Source of the DNA: Emticicia sp. C21
Lineage (GTDB): Bacteria > Bacteroidota > Bacteroidia > Cytophagales > Spirosomataceae
Assembly: GCF_003418935.1 (NCBI RefSeq)
Contig: NZ_QVMT01000004.1
Coordinates: 186,282 to 250,281 of the forward strand
DNA: 64,000 nt
Reading direction: 5' to 3'
The translations under genes were made by a program, and so were the position numbers. Below the pieces are notes generated by a model that was given only the letters and a program-made list of their open reading frames with translations, did not search any database and was not told where the DNA came from. Of this stretch, positions 16,850-26,899 are shown in pieces (within the stretch, counting starts at the first letter, position 1; each line of letters begins with the position of its first letter).

Positions 16850-19216
16850 CTACTCAGTCTTTAACGATTTCACCGGATTCACTAGCGCTGCCCTGATGGC
16901 CTGATAGCTAATGGTTAATAGGGCAATAACAACCGCAACTATACCAGTGGCAGCAAATATCCACCATTCGATAGAGACGTGGTAAGCGAAATCTTTTAAC
17001 CATTCTGCCATAAAGTAATAGGATACTGGAACAGCAATGATGATTGATAGAAAAACTAATCTTAAAAAATCTAAAGATAATAGTGAGGTAATGCTGAAAA
17101 CAGAAGCCCCTAATACTTTACGGATGCCTATTTCTTTAGTGCGCTGTTTGATTGAGAAAGTAGCCAACCCAAACAAGCCAAGGCAAGAAATAAAGACAGA
17201 TAAAGCCGCAAAGGTTTTAGTCAGGTTACTGATCAATTCTTCTCTTTCATAAAAACGAGCCACATCTTCTTTGAAATACGAATATTCAAATACATTATCT
17301 GGATACAATTTCTCCCATATTTTGGCAATATCCTGAATCGTGTTTGGATTATAAGCTTTTAATCGAACGGCGGCATAACGGTAATGACTACGTGAAGAAA
17401 AAATAACCGTTGGCTCTACACCTGTATACAAGTCTGTATTGTTGAAGTCAGCTACTACCCCTACTATAATACCTGTTTTGCTTAAATCACCCACCAATAA
17501 CTTTTTATCAAGAATTTCTTCCGGTGATTTCAGCCCCAAACTTTTTACCATTTTTTCGTTTACTAATAACTCGCGTAAAGTATCAGAAGCCACGGGTTTA
17601 TGTCCGGCTACAAGTTTAATATCATACGTATCAATATAGACTTCATCGGCCATTTTAGACCTTGCTACAAACTTTTCCCAATCTCTGTTTTCGTACTTAA
17701 TGCTGCCCCCGCTACCTGTTTTTGAAGATGGGGCCGTTCGGAAAAATGAAATATTTTCAATATTCGCTTGTTGAAGCAGCTGATTCTTGAAGGTCGTCAG
17801 TTTGTCGGCTTCAGGATTTGGGATATTCACATGCAGAATCATGTCTTTTCTCAGTCCCAAATCTTTATTTTTCAGATAATCTAATTGCAAAACCACCAGC
17901 ATCGAAACGGCAATCAGAATACAGGCAATACTGAATTGCGTTACTACCAACCCTTTTCTCAACGTAAATTTCTTAGGCAGTTCAGTAATATTTTTAAGAG
18001 CCTTTAAAGGATTGAAATTGGCAATAATCATGGCAGGATAAAACCCTGCAATGAACACAATGGTAATCAGTAAAACCACAATAAAGCCTATCAATTTCAC
18101 ATCAGACAAAAGATTCATGCTTATTGGTGTTTTCAGCCACTGACCCAGGAAAGGGGCAGTTGAATAGGCTATTGAAATAGCCAAAACTACCGACAATATA
18201 GCCACCACAGCTGTTTCACTGATAAACTGCCAGAAAATCTGTCCTTGAGAGCTACCTAATGTTTTTCTGACACCCACTTCCTTGTAACGCTTAAATGATA
18301 ATGCCGTAGATAAATTAATGAAATTGATACAGGCAATAATTACCATTAACACTCCAATCACCAATAATAAATTGATAGTAGCCATCTTGATTTTACCACC
18401 GTAATCAATATTAAAATGTATATCTGATAAGTCTTGCAGGCAGTACTTAAATACTTCACTATCAGCACCATGATACTTTTTTGAGAAAGCAGGCATTTGC
18501 TTTTCAAACGCTTCTTTCTGGTCTTTTGAACGAAGCATAACAAATGTCTCGCGACTGCTTTCAATCCAGCCCCAGTCTTCGTAGCCATAATTCGGTACCA
18601 ATATTTTCAAGGTAGGCAGAGAAACAAAAATATCTGTTTTTAAATCAGTGTTATCAGGATTATCTTTGATTATACCTGCAACAACTACTTCCTGCTGATT
18701 CTCCAGCTTCATGCTTTTGCCGATGGGATTTTGAGAGCCAAAAAACTTCAAAGCATAGCGTTCTGTCAAAACAGCTTTATTTGGTTCATCTAAAACTGCC
18801 GGAGTCCCGGTTTCCCATTCATAGTCGAATATTTTGAAGTAATCAGCATTAGTAAAGGCTGCCGATTCTTTTTCCAGATATTTACGCACATTGTTATTTT
18901 CAGTGAGAGCAATAGTCAAAGGCCGATGTGCCAGATAAGTAGTTTGTTCAATTGAAGGGTACTCTTTCTTAAGTGTGCTGTGCAAAATATAAGCACTTCC
19001 TTTTGAGCGCTCAATCTGACCATCTCCCAGATGCAAATCAACTACTGATCGATAGATTCTATCAGCATTTTTATGATAAGCATCTACACTTAAATGGTAT
19101 TTCACTAATTGAAAAACCAATATCCCACCTGCCATCCCTAAGGCAAGTCCGGCTATATTCAGAAATGTAAAAAGCTTATTTCTGTTTAAAACTCTGAGTG
19201 TAAATTTCAATTTCAT
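16850..19216 (-). CDS. MacB/FtsX-type ABC permease, array member 6
   Basis: A 788-residue permease starting MKLKFTLRVLNRNKLFTFLNI, which departs from the MIRNYLKIA N-terminus of most of the array. The coupling helices are KRYKEVGVRKTLGSSQGQI and RTKEIGIRKVLGASVFSI, and it ends VNPVKSLKTE. It groups with members 4 and 14 by its second periplasmic domain (KIWEKLYPDNVFEY, VARFYE). It is the last gene of the 11-permease stretch that follows the ATPase. No hairpin lies directly after its stop, but the activator site for permease 5 does. Confidence 0.95.
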   Translation of the reverse strand: MKLKFTLRVLNRNKLFTFLNIAGLALGMAGGILVFQLVKYHLSVDAYHKNADRIYRSVVDLHLGDGQIERSKGSAYILHSTLKKEYPSIEQTTYLAHRPLTIALTENNNVRKYLEKESAAFTNADYFKIFDYEWETGTPAVLDEPNKAVLTERYALKFFGSQNPIGKSMKLENQQEVVVAGIIKDNPDNTDLKTDIFVSLPTLKILVPNYGYEDWGWIESSRETFVMLRSKDQKEAFEKQMPAFSKKYHGADSEVFKYCLQDLSDIHFNIDYGGKIKMATINLLLVIGVLMVIIACINFINLSTALSFKRYKEVGVRKTLGSSQGQIFWQFISETAVVAILSVVLAISIAYSTAPFLGQWLKTPISMNLLSDVKLIGFIVVLLITIVFIAGFYPAMIIANFNPLKALKNITELPKKFTLRKGLVVTQFSIACILIAVSMLVVLQLDYLKNKDLGLRKDMILHVNIPNPEADKLTTFKNQLLQQANIENISFFRTAPSSKTGSGGSIKYENRDWEKFVARSKMADEVYIDTYDIKLVAGHKPVASDTLRELLVNEKMVKSLGLKSPEEILDKKLLVGDLSKTGIIVGVVADFNNTDLYTGVEPTVIFSSRSHYRYAAVRLKAYNPNTIQDIAKIWEKLYPDNVFEYSYFKEDVARFYEREELISNLTKTFAALSVFISCLGLFGLATFSIKQRTKEIGIRKVLGASVFSITSLLSLDFLRLVFLSIIIAVPVSYYFMAEWLKDFAYHVSIEWWIFAATGIVAVVIALLTISYQAIRAALVNPVKSLKTE

Positions 19217-19292
19217 GGTTTTTCATGGAGCAGAGGGCTAGGGGCATGGGGAAGAGTTAACCCTCTGCCCCATGCCCCATGCCTCCTGCTAT
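19217..19292. repeat. Family C intergenic inverted repeat
   Basis: The left arm (GCAGAGGGCTAGGGGCATGG) pairs with the right arm (CCCTCTGCCCCATGCCCC). It is related to the element at 4704-4776 and fills the gap between permeases 6 and 7. Confidence 0.75.
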
Positions 19293-21692
19293 TTATTCTG
19301 TTTTTAATGATTTTACCGGATTAACTAAAGCTGCTTTGATAGCCTGAGAGCTTACTGTCAGTAATGCTACCAGCACGGCAATTAAACCTGTTACTATAAA
19401 TACCCACCATTCTATGGTAACCTGATAGGCAAAATCTTTTAGCCATTGCGTCATAAAATAATAAGCTATCGGACTTGCTATCAGTACTGCTATAATAATC
19501 AATTTCAAAAAGTCTTTCGAAATCAAAGTGGTGATACCTGCCACTGAGGCGCCTAATACTTTGCGGATACCAATTTCTTTGGTGCGTTGCTCGGCTGTAT
19601 AAGCTGCTAAACCAAATAAACCTAAGCAGGCGATCAATATCGCTAAGCCTGAGAATAATAAGACGACATTGGCTGTCTGGGTTTCAGCACGATAGAGTGT
19701 ACCCAGAAATTGGTCAAGAAATATATATTCAAATGCCGACGATGGAATGCTCTTTTTGAAAGTAGCTTCTAGTTGCTTCATGGTTTGTGCCAGATCGCTC
19801 GTATTGATTTTCACAAGCAGGTAAGGTCTCGACTCGGTATCCGCATTATGAAAAGCATAGGAGCCAATAGGTTGATGAAACGAATTATAGTGGAAATCTC
19901 TTACCACCCCAACTATTTCAGTTTTCTTATTCCAGAAGAAATTATCAGAGAACTTGCCAATTGCTTCCTGCGGCGTTTTATAGCCTAATAACTTTGTAGT
20001 GGTTTCATTAACTACTAATTGTATTGTCGTATCTTTTTCACCTTTTATGAGTGGTAGTGTTTTTCCTGCCAAAAATTTCAGGTCTAAAACCTTGGCAAAA
20101 TCTCCTGTCATTCGGTTAGTAGTAACAGCGAATGATTCTTTTGGATTATCAGCCTTACTCATCGTACGGACGCTTCCACCAAAGCCTAAATAAGTCTGTG
20201 CCCGTGAAGTTTCTACTACGTTACTCAATGCTTTATAGTTGTTGATTAAACCATCAACCTGTTCTTTGTTTTCTGCTCCTGATGTCATTACTGCTACAAC
20301 CTGCTCGGGGTTATAGCCTAATTTTTTATTCTGAATGAATTTTAATTGTTGGAAAAAAATAAAAGTACAGATAGTCAGGATAATTGATGCTGCAAATTGT
20401 ATCACTACCAATGACTGGCGGAAAAGCCCTGCTCCGGTTTTCTTAGTGATGGAAGTCTGCAAAAGGCTTTTAGGAGCAAAAGAAGAGAGATAAAACGCAG
20501 GGTAAGAACCGGAAACAAATGTTACAAAAGTAAACACAATCAATAATCCTATACCGATTTCCGGCGTGAAAATATTGGCGATAGACAGGTTCTTATCAGC
20601 CAACTGGTTAAATAAAGGTAAGGCCAATATTAAAAGGCTCAAACTTAACAATAAAGCTAGGAAAATTGTGAGAGTGGTCTCGGTATAGAAACGACCAATT
20701 AACTGACGATTGGTAGCCCCAATCGTTTTATTAATACCTACCTCCTTGAAACGCTTCTGCGAGCGAGCTGTTGCCAGATTCATATAATTGATACATGCAA
20801 TTACCAGCACCACCAACGCTAAAATCAGTAATATTTTCACTTGACTGGCATCACCTTTACGAGTAGTATTGGTATTAGTAATATCACCTGATTTCAGGTG
20901 GACATCTACCAATGGTTGAAGCCAGAGTGAGAACCAGCGTTCTTCTTTATTCGGAACATTTTTTTCAAGAATCTTTGACATTTGCGCCTCTACTTTTTGT
21001 TGACTGGCATTAGGTGTCATCAATAAATAGGTTTCAAAACTCGAATTACTCCAATAAAGTCTTTTAGATGCCCATTCCACACTATTAAACGAGCCCATTA
21101 AATCGGCATCCAATGTAAAGTTATGCGGCAGGTCTTCATAAATACCCGTTATTTCTAAAGAATACTTGCTACCCACTTTCAGCACTTTTCCTATCGGGTT
21201 TTCATTCCCAAAATACCTATGGGCAGTAGACTGGCTCAATATTACTTTATTCGGGTCTTGCAATGCCACTTTCGGATTCCCTTGTATGAGTTTTATATCG
21301 AAAATCTCAAAGATTGTTCCATCTACCCAATAGAGTTTTTTCTCTGCAAACTTCTTCTCGCCAGAGTTGACAAATGCCGTCTGTCCAAAATCATTCAGAA
21401 GGATTCTAGTTTGTTGTACTACCTCCGGAATCTCGTTTTTCATTGTTGGGCCTACTACATTGGGCGCATTAGCCCATTTCTGGCTTTTGCCGTCAAAAGT
21501 AGCTGTTACGCCAATCCGATAGATGTCCTTAGCTTTTGAATGGTATTTATCAAAAGACAATTCATCTTTTACGAATAGCATCAGCAAGAGCGATACCGTT
21601 AGCCCCAAGGCCAGACCTAATAGATTCAGAGCAGTAAAGAGTTTGCTTTTCAATAAGCTCCTCCAAGCGATTTTTAAGTAGTTCTTTATCAT
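19293..21692 (-). CDS. MacB/FtsX-type ABC permease, array member 7
   Basis: A 799-residue permease starting MIKNYLKIAWRSLLKSKLFTAL. The first coupling helix is unusual, RFKEVGINKTIGATNRQL, with Asn where every other member has Arg in the G(V/I/L/M)RK motif. The second is standard, RTKEIGIRKVLGASVAGI. It ends VNPVKSLKTE. If the Arg contacts the ATPase, the two halves of this pump may couple unequally; this is inference. It is flanked by a family C repeat after its stop and a family A repeat before its start. Confidence 0.95.
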   Translation of the reverse strand: MIKNYLKIAWRSLLKSKLFTALNLLGLALGLTVSLLLMLFVKDELSFDKYHSKAKDIYRIGVTATFDGKSQKWANAPNVVGPTMKNEIPEVVQQTRILLNDFGQTAFVNSGEKKFAEKKLYWVDGTIFEIFDIKLIQGNPKVALQDPNKVILSQSTAHRYFGNENPIGKVLKVGSKYSLEITGIYEDLPHNFTLDADLMGSFNSVEWASKRLYWSNSSFETYLLMTPNASQQKVEAQMSKILEKNVPNKEERWFSLWLQPLVDVHLKSGDITNTNTTRKGDASQVKILLILALVVLVIACINYMNLATARSQKRFKEVGINKTIGATNRQLIGRFYTETTLTIFLALLLSLSLLILALPLFNQLADKNLSIANIFTPEIGIGLLIVFTFVTFVSGSYPAFYLSSFAPKSLLQTSITKKTGAGLFRQSLVVIQFAASIILTICTFIFFQQLKFIQNKKLGYNPEQVVAVMTSGAENKEQVDGLINNYKALSNVVETSRAQTYLGFGGSVRTMSKADNPKESFAVTTNRMTGDFAKVLDLKFLAGKTLPLIKGEKDTTIQLVVNETTTKLLGYKTPQEAIGKFSDNFFWNKKTEIVGVVRDFHYNSFHQPIGSYAFHNADTESRPYLLVKINTSDLAQTMKQLEATFKKSIPSSAFEYIFLDQFLGTLYRAETQTANVVLLFSGLAILIACLGLFGLAAYTAEQRTKEIGIRKVLGASVAGITTLISKDFLKLIIIAVLIASPIAYYFMTQWLKDFAYQVTIEWWVFIVTGLIAVLVALLTVSSQAIKAALVNPVKSLKTE

Positions 21693-21818
21693 AAATATAC
21701 CCCTAGCCCCTAAAGGGGGACTTTTTTAAAAGTTGAAAAAAATACGCCCCTAAACCCTAAAGGGGGGTAAAATTATATAATACTCGTGCGCAAGCAGCTC
21801 CCCTTTAGGGGCGGGGGG
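21693..21818. repeat. Family A intergenic inverted repeat
   Basis: The left arm ACCCCTAGCCCCTAAAGGGG is close to the permease 7 start. A second CCCTAAACCCTAAAGGGGGG block lies in the middle. The right arm CAGCTCCCCTTTAGGGGCGG is preceded by CTCGTGCGCAAG and abuts the stop of permease 8. This is one of the best-preserved copies. Confidence 0.87.
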
Positions 21819-24239
21819 TTATTCTGATTTTAATGATTTCACAGGATTCATTAATGCTGCTGAAATAGACTGATAACTCACTGTTGCTACAGCAATCAGG
21901 ATAGCTAGCAAACCTGCCGATGGGAAAATCCACCATTCAATATTAATTCGATAAGCAAAATCTGTCAGCCAGCTATTCATGGCATACCAGGCTATTGGCG
22001 AGGCAATCAGAATAGATATAAGTACCAATTTAATAAAATCTTTCGACAATAAAGTGGTAATACTTCCTATTGATGCACCTAATACTTTTCGTACCCCTAT
22101 TTCTTTACGTCGTTGTTCTGCCATAAATGCAGCCAAAGCAAATAAGCCCAGGCAGGAAATAAAGATAGAAATACCTGCAAAAATGATAAATAGTGACCAT
22201 TGTTTCTGCTCGGACTGGTATTGTTTATTAAACTGCTCGTCTAGAAACTGATAGCTGAATACTGCATCGGGCATATACGATTTAACTATTTTTTCAATAC
22301 TGGCAATTGTCTGCTGAAAATTACCGGCTTCCATTTTGATTGAAAGCCAGCTATCCTGACCTTTATTGGCAATTAATATCATCGGCGCTATTTTCTGATG
22401 CATAGATTCGAAATGAAAATCTTTCACAACACCCACTACCTTACCTTTCCGACCGTCATATTCAAATGCTTTGTCAATAGCATCGTCGCTATTTTTCCAT
22501 CCAATTGATTTGACTGCTGTCTCATTCAGGATAAATACCGCTGAATCACCTAACCTGAAATCTCTTCCTGTTGCTAACTTTATTCCGTAAGTAGATAAGA
22601 AATCAAAGTCAACTCTGAGCGATTTTATTACAACATTGGTAGGAGCCAAAGAATCACCATTTTGTACTTTTGCGCCTTGAAAATCAAGTAAACGGTCTGT
22701 AGGGGTTCTTGAAGAGGCACTTATATTCTTTACTCCCACCTGACGTTTCAGCTCTTGTTTAAAACTCTCAAAATCAAACGAGTTATTTCTATCAAGTTTC
22801 ATCAGAATAACCTGATCTTTCCTGAAACCGACATCTTGCGTAAGCATAAAACTCAATTGTTTGTAAACAATAGCTGTACTGATAATCAATATACAAGCAA
22901 TTGAAAACTGCATCACCACCAATATCTGACGTAAGCGGCCATTCTTCATGGCATTTTTTATTTTTCCTTTCAATACCTCTACCGGCTGAAAAGCAGTCAG
23001 GAAAAAGGCAGGATAACTCCCGGCCAGAATCCCTGTAAAGAAGATGACACCCAGAACCATTAAAATAAATTTAACATCCAATAAACTGGTAAATGCCAAA
23101 GATTTATTAGTAAAGTCATTTAATACCGGAATCAACAGAATAAGGGCAGTTAATGCTATAATTAAAGAGAATAAAGTGAGTAGCAGCGATTCACTTAGAA
23201 ATTGCCCGATTAATTGTGAGCGTAAGGCTCCTACTGCTTTACGAAGTCCCACTTCTTTGGCTCTACCTGATGAACGGGCTGTTGCCAGGTTCATATAATT
23301 GATACAGGCTATGAGCAGAATAAAAAAGGCAATCGCCGAAAAGGTATATACGTATCTGATATTTCCGTTAGCCTCAAGCTCTGAATCTAAATGCGAATAT
23401 AAGTGTATATCTGTCAGCTTCTGGAAAGTCAGGTCTGACCAGTCAGAGCCTTTTCCACCATCAGATGTAGGCAAATGTTGGTCAAGGAAAGTTTTCACCC
23501 GGCTTTCTATGCTCGACATATCATAACCTTTCGGCATTAAGAAATAAGTAGCAAAAGCATTACCTCCAAAATCATTATTCATTGCCTCTTTACCATAAAT
23601 CCTGTTATCATTCAATGTATTCATTGAGAGAAATAAATTAGCATGAAAATGCGACTGATCCGGCATTGGTTCAAACACCCCCGAAACTCTTAACTCATAC
23701 TTATTGTCTACTTTAAGCAACTTACCTATGGGGTCTTCATTGCCAAAATACTTCTCTGCCAAAGGCTTGGCTATAACAATTGTAAATGGTTCTTCTAAAG
23801 CCTTATCAGGATTACCCGAAAGCAGATTAATTGAGAATACTTTAAATACATTTGCATCAGCAAAAAACATATTTGATTCCTGATATTTTTTTTCAGGGCT
23901 TTCAGGTCGGTTCAATATATTAAATAAGAGGGTTGCATCTAACAATCGGGTAATCTGTTCCACCTCCGTAAAATCACTTTGAAAATATTGCATAAAAGCA
24001 GGAGCTACTTGCCCCAGATGCAGACTAACCTTACCATCTTTTGATTTAAAAATACGGGTGACACGATAAATGTTGTCAGCATTTTTGTTGAACCGGTCGT
24101 AACTCAATTCATCTTTTACATATAAGCCTATCAACAAAAAGCAAGTCAGCCCGATAACTAATCCTGCGCTATTAATAAAAGTGAAACCTTTCTGTCTAGC
24201 CAGGTTTCTAAAGGCGATTTTAAAGTAATTGCGTATCAT
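21819..24239 (-). CDS. MacB/FtsX-type ABC permease, array member 8 (tandem duplicate of member 9)
   Basis: An 806-residue permease starting MIRNYFKIAFRNLARQKGFTF. The coupling helices are GRAKEVGLRKAVGALRSQL and RRKEIGVRKVLGASIGSI, and it ends MNPVKSLKSE. It is very similar to the next gene upstream (24353-26776) along its whole length, including the periplasmic segments HLGQVAPAFMQYFQSDF and KLTDIHLYSHLDSE, so the pair is a recent tandem duplication. Differences cluster in the periplasmic loops, such as LLDATLLFNILNRPE here against LFGQQSVINRPE there. Confidence 0.95.
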   Translation of the reverse strand: MIRNYFKIAFRNLARQKGFTFINSAGLVIGLTCFLLIGLYVKDELSYDRFNKNADNIYRVTRIFKSKDGKVSLHLGQVAPAFMQYFQSDFTEVEQITRLLDATLLFNILNRPESPEKKYQESNMFFADANVFKVFSINLLSGNPDKALEEPFTIVIAKPLAEKYFGNEDPIGKLLKVDNKYELRVSGVFEPMPDQSHFHANLFLSMNTLNDNRIYGKEAMNNDFGGNAFATYFLMPKGYDMSSIESRVKTFLDQHLPTSDGGKGSDWSDLTFQKLTDIHLYSHLDSELEANGNIRYVYTFSAIAFFILLIACINYMNLATARSSGRAKEVGLRKAVGALRSQLIGQFLSESLLLTLFSLIIALTALILLIPVLNDFTNKSLAFTSLLDVKFILMVLGVIFFTGILAGSYPAFFLTAFQPVEVLKGKIKNAMKNGRLRQILVVMQFSIACILIISTAIVYKQLSFMLTQDVGFRKDQVILMKLDRNNSFDFESFKQELKRQVGVKNISASSRTPTDRLLDFQGAKVQNGDSLAPTNVVIKSLRVDFDFLSTYGIKLATGRDFRLGDSAVFILNETAVKSIGWKNSDDAIDKAFEYDGRKGKVVGVVKDFHFESMHQKIAPMILIANKGQDSWLSIKMEAGNFQQTIASIEKIVKSYMPDAVFSYQFLDEQFNKQYQSEQKQWSLFIIFAGISIFISCLGLFALAAFMAEQRRKEIGVRKVLGASIGSITTLLSKDFIKLVLISILIASPIAWYAMNSWLTDFAYRINIEWWIFPSAGLLAILIAVATVSYQSISAALMNPVKSLKSE

Positions 24240-24352
24240 AAACCCCTCCGAATCGTCGGACCGTCCCCTAAAGGAGGATTTTTAAAAGTTAGATAATATT
24301 CTTCTACAACTTGTAGGTACAATATAGCACCCCTTTAGGGGCGGGGGCGGTT
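24240..24352. repeat. Family A intergenic inverted repeat (variant)
   Basis: The left arm is altered to ACCCCTCCGAATCGTCGGAC followed by CGTCCCCTAAAGGAGG. The right arm GCACCCCTTTAGGGGCGGGG is standard but lacks the CTCGTGCGCAAG block. It lies between the tandem duplicates 8 and 9. Confidence 0.75.
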
Positions 24353-26776
24353 TTATTCCGACTTTAATGATTTCACCGGATTCACCAATGCCGCTGAAAT
24401 GGCCTGATAACTCACCGTAGCCACGGCAATCAGGATTGCCAATAAACCTGCCACAGGGAAAATCCACCACTCAATATCAACCCGATAGGCAAAATCTGTC
24501 AGCCAGCTATTCATGGCATACCAGGCAATAGGTGAGGCAATCAGAATAGAAATGACAACCAACTTGATAAAATCTTTAGATAGCAAAGTAGTTATACTTC
24601 CTACTGAAGCCCCTAATACTTTACGAACCCCAATTTCCTTTCGACGTTGTTCTGCCATAAAGGCGGCCAAAGCAAATAAGCCCAGACAAGAAATAAAGAT
24701 AGAAATACCTGCAAAAATCATGAATAAAGACCTTTGCTTTTGCTCTGCCTGATACTGGTTATTGAAACGCTCATCTAAGAACTGATAGCTGAATGGTGTA
24801 TTAGGCATATAGGTTTTAAATGTCTTCTCGATACTGGCAATAGTATTCTGGAAATCTCCGGCAGCTATATTTATCGAAAACCAACTACGCCAGCCTTTAT
24901 TGACAAACATGACCATAGGAACGATTTTCTGATGCAAAGACTCAAAATGAAAATCTTTTACTACACCTATTACCTTGCCTTTTGTACCGCCATATTCAAA
25001 CACTTCATCAATGGCATCGGCATTACTTTTCCATCCTATTGATTTAACAGCTGCTTCGTTCAGGATATAAGCCGCAGAATCATCTGATTTGAATTCTCTT
25101 GATAAATCTCTGCCCGCCACTAATTTTATCTGGTAGGTAGATAGAAAATCATGGTCTATTGATAGTGCTTTAATTTCTGTACTGGTTGGAGCCAGAGAAT
25201 CACCTTTTGCTACTTTCGCTCCTTGAGAATCAAGCAAACGACCTGTTGGAGTTCTTGATGAATGGCTTACATTCTTCACACCTGCCTGACGTTTCAGTTC
25301 TTGTTTAAAACTCTCAAAATCAACCGAGCTATCATTACCAACACGCATCACCAATACCTGGTCTTTTTTGTATCCGGCATCTTGTGTGAGCATAAAACTT
25401 AATTGTTTATAAATAATAGCCGTGCTGATAATCAGGATACAGGCAATTGAAAACTGCATCACTACCAAAACCTGACGTAAGCGGCCATTCTTCATAGCAT
25501 TTTTGATTTTCCCTTTCAATACTTCTACCGGTTGAAAAGCCGTCAGGAAGAACGCAGGATAACTTCCCGCTAAAACACCTGTAAAGAAGATAGCACCCAG
25601 AATCAGTAGGATGATTCTAAAATCTAATAAGCTGGTGAAAGTCAGGGTCTTATTAGTAAAATCATTCAGCACAGGAATCAAAAGAATGGTAGCTATTAAT
25701 GCAATAGCCAAAGAGACAATAGTCAATAGTAGAGACTCACTCAAGAATTGCGCTACTAGTTGAGAACGAATTGCTCCTACAACTTTGCGAAGCCCCACCT
25801 CTTTAGCTCTGCCTGCTGAACGAGCCGTTGCCAGGTTCATATAATTAATACAGGCAATAAGCAGAATAAAAAAGGCAATGGCTGAGAAAGTATAAACATA
25901 TTTGATATTTCCATTGGCTTCATGCTCTGAATCCAGGTGTGAGTAGAGATGTATATCTGTTAGTTTCTGGAAAGTAAGGTCTGAATATTGAGAACCCTTT
26001 CTACCATCATATACAGGTAAATGTGTGTCAAGAAAGGTCTTCATTCTACTCTCAATTCTTGACATCTCATAGCCCGCAGGCATCAGAAAATACGTGGCAA
26101 AGTTGTTTCCACCCCAATCTCTGTTCATTTCATCTTTACCATAAATTTTGTCGTCATTCAGTGTATTCATTGACAATAGGAAATCGGCATGGAAATGTGA
26201 TTGAGTTGGTAAAGGGTCAAACACACCAGAGACCCTTAATTCAAATTTACTATCTGCTTTCAGCAATTTTCCTATAGGGTCTTCATTACCAAAATACTTT
26301 TCTGCCATAGGTTTCGATATGACAACCGTATATGGCTCAACCAAAGCCTTATCAGGGTTACCCTGAACCAGGTTTATAGAGAATACTTTAAAAATATTTG
26401 CCTCAGCAAAATACATGCGTTGTTCCTGATATTTTTTCTCAGGATTCTCTGGTCTGTTTATCACCGATTGCTGCCCAAATAATCGGGTAATCTGCTCTGC
26501 TTCTGAAAAATCGCTCTGGAAATACTGCATAAAAGCAGGCGCCACGTGACCCAGATGTAGGCTCACGGTACCATCCTGTGACTTAAAAATGCGTGTAACG
26601 CGATAAATGCGGTCGGCATTTTTGTTGAATCGGTCATAACTCAATTCATCTTTCACATACAAACCAATCAACAAAAAGCAGGTAAGCCCGATGGCTAATC
26701 CGGCTATGTTGATAAAAGTGAATCCCTTCTGCTTCCGCAGGTTTCTAAAAGCGATTTTTAAGTAATTGCGTATCAT
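24353..26776 (-). CDS. MacB/FtsX-type ABC permease, array member 9 (tandem duplicate of member 8)
   Basis: An 807-residue permease starting MIRNYLKIAFRNLRKQKGFTF. The coupling helices are GRAKEVGLRKVVGAIRSQL and RRKEIGVRKVLGASVGSI, and it ends VNPVKSLKSE. It is nearly collinear with member 8, with small insertions and deletions only in the periplasmic domains, such as REFKSDDSAAYILNE in place of RLGDSAVFILNE. The pair shares an RRKEIGV second coupling helix not found in the other members. Confidence 0.95.
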   Translation of the reverse strand: MIRNYLKIAFRNLRKQKGFTFINIAGLAIGLTCFLLIGLYVKDELSYDRFNKNADRIYRVTRIFKSQDGTVSLHLGHVAPAFMQYFQSDFSEAEQITRLFGQQSVINRPENPEKKYQEQRMYFAEANIFKVFSINLVQGNPDKALVEPYTVVISKPMAEKYFGNEDPIGKLLKADSKFELRVSGVFDPLPTQSHFHADFLLSMNTLNDDKIYGKDEMNRDWGGNNFATYFLMPAGYEMSRIESRMKTFLDTHLPVYDGRKGSQYSDLTFQKLTDIHLYSHLDSEHEANGNIKYVYTFSAIAFFILLIACINYMNLATARSAGRAKEVGLRKVVGAIRSQLVAQFLSESLLLTIVSLAIALIATILLIPVLNDFTNKTLTFTSLLDFRIILLILGAIFFTGVLAGSYPAFFLTAFQPVEVLKGKIKNAMKNGRLRQVLVVMQFSIACILIISTAIIYKQLSFMLTQDAGYKKDQVLVMRVGNDSSVDFESFKQELKRQAGVKNVSHSSRTPTGRLLDSQGAKVAKGDSLAPTSTEIKALSIDHDFLSTYQIKLVAGRDLSREFKSDDSAAYILNEAAVKSIGWKSNADAIDEVFEYGGTKGKVIGVVKDFHFESLHQKIVPMVMFVNKGWRSWFSINIAAGDFQNTIASIEKTFKTYMPNTPFSYQFLDERFNNQYQAEQKQRSLFMIFAGISIFISCLGLFALAAFMAEQRRKEIGVRKVLGASVGSITTLLSKDFIKLVVISILIASPIAWYAMNSWLTDFAYRVDIEWWIFPVAGLLAILIAVATVSYQAISAALVNPVKSLKSE

Positions 26777-26899
26777 AAACCCCTAGCCCCTAAAGGGGGA
26801 CTTTTTAAAAGATTGAAAAATCACCTTCCTAACCCCTAAAAGAAGGCTGCTCTAAACTTAATAATCTTTTCTTAGCTCCCCTTTAGGGGTGGGGGGCTG
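26777..26899. repeat. Family A intergenic inverted repeat
   Basis: The left arm ACCCCTAGCCCCTAAAGGGG begins next to the start codon of permease 9. The right arm AGCTCCCCTTTAGGGGTGGG ends at the stop region of permease 10. The middle holds a decayed CCTAACCCCTAAAAGAAGG block. Confidence 0.83.

Noticed and set aside
24240-24280. CCGAATCGTCGGACCG as a fourth activator site
   Set aside because: It resembles half of the dyad only by chance within a family A repeat, and no TGGCA element stands at the fixed distance.
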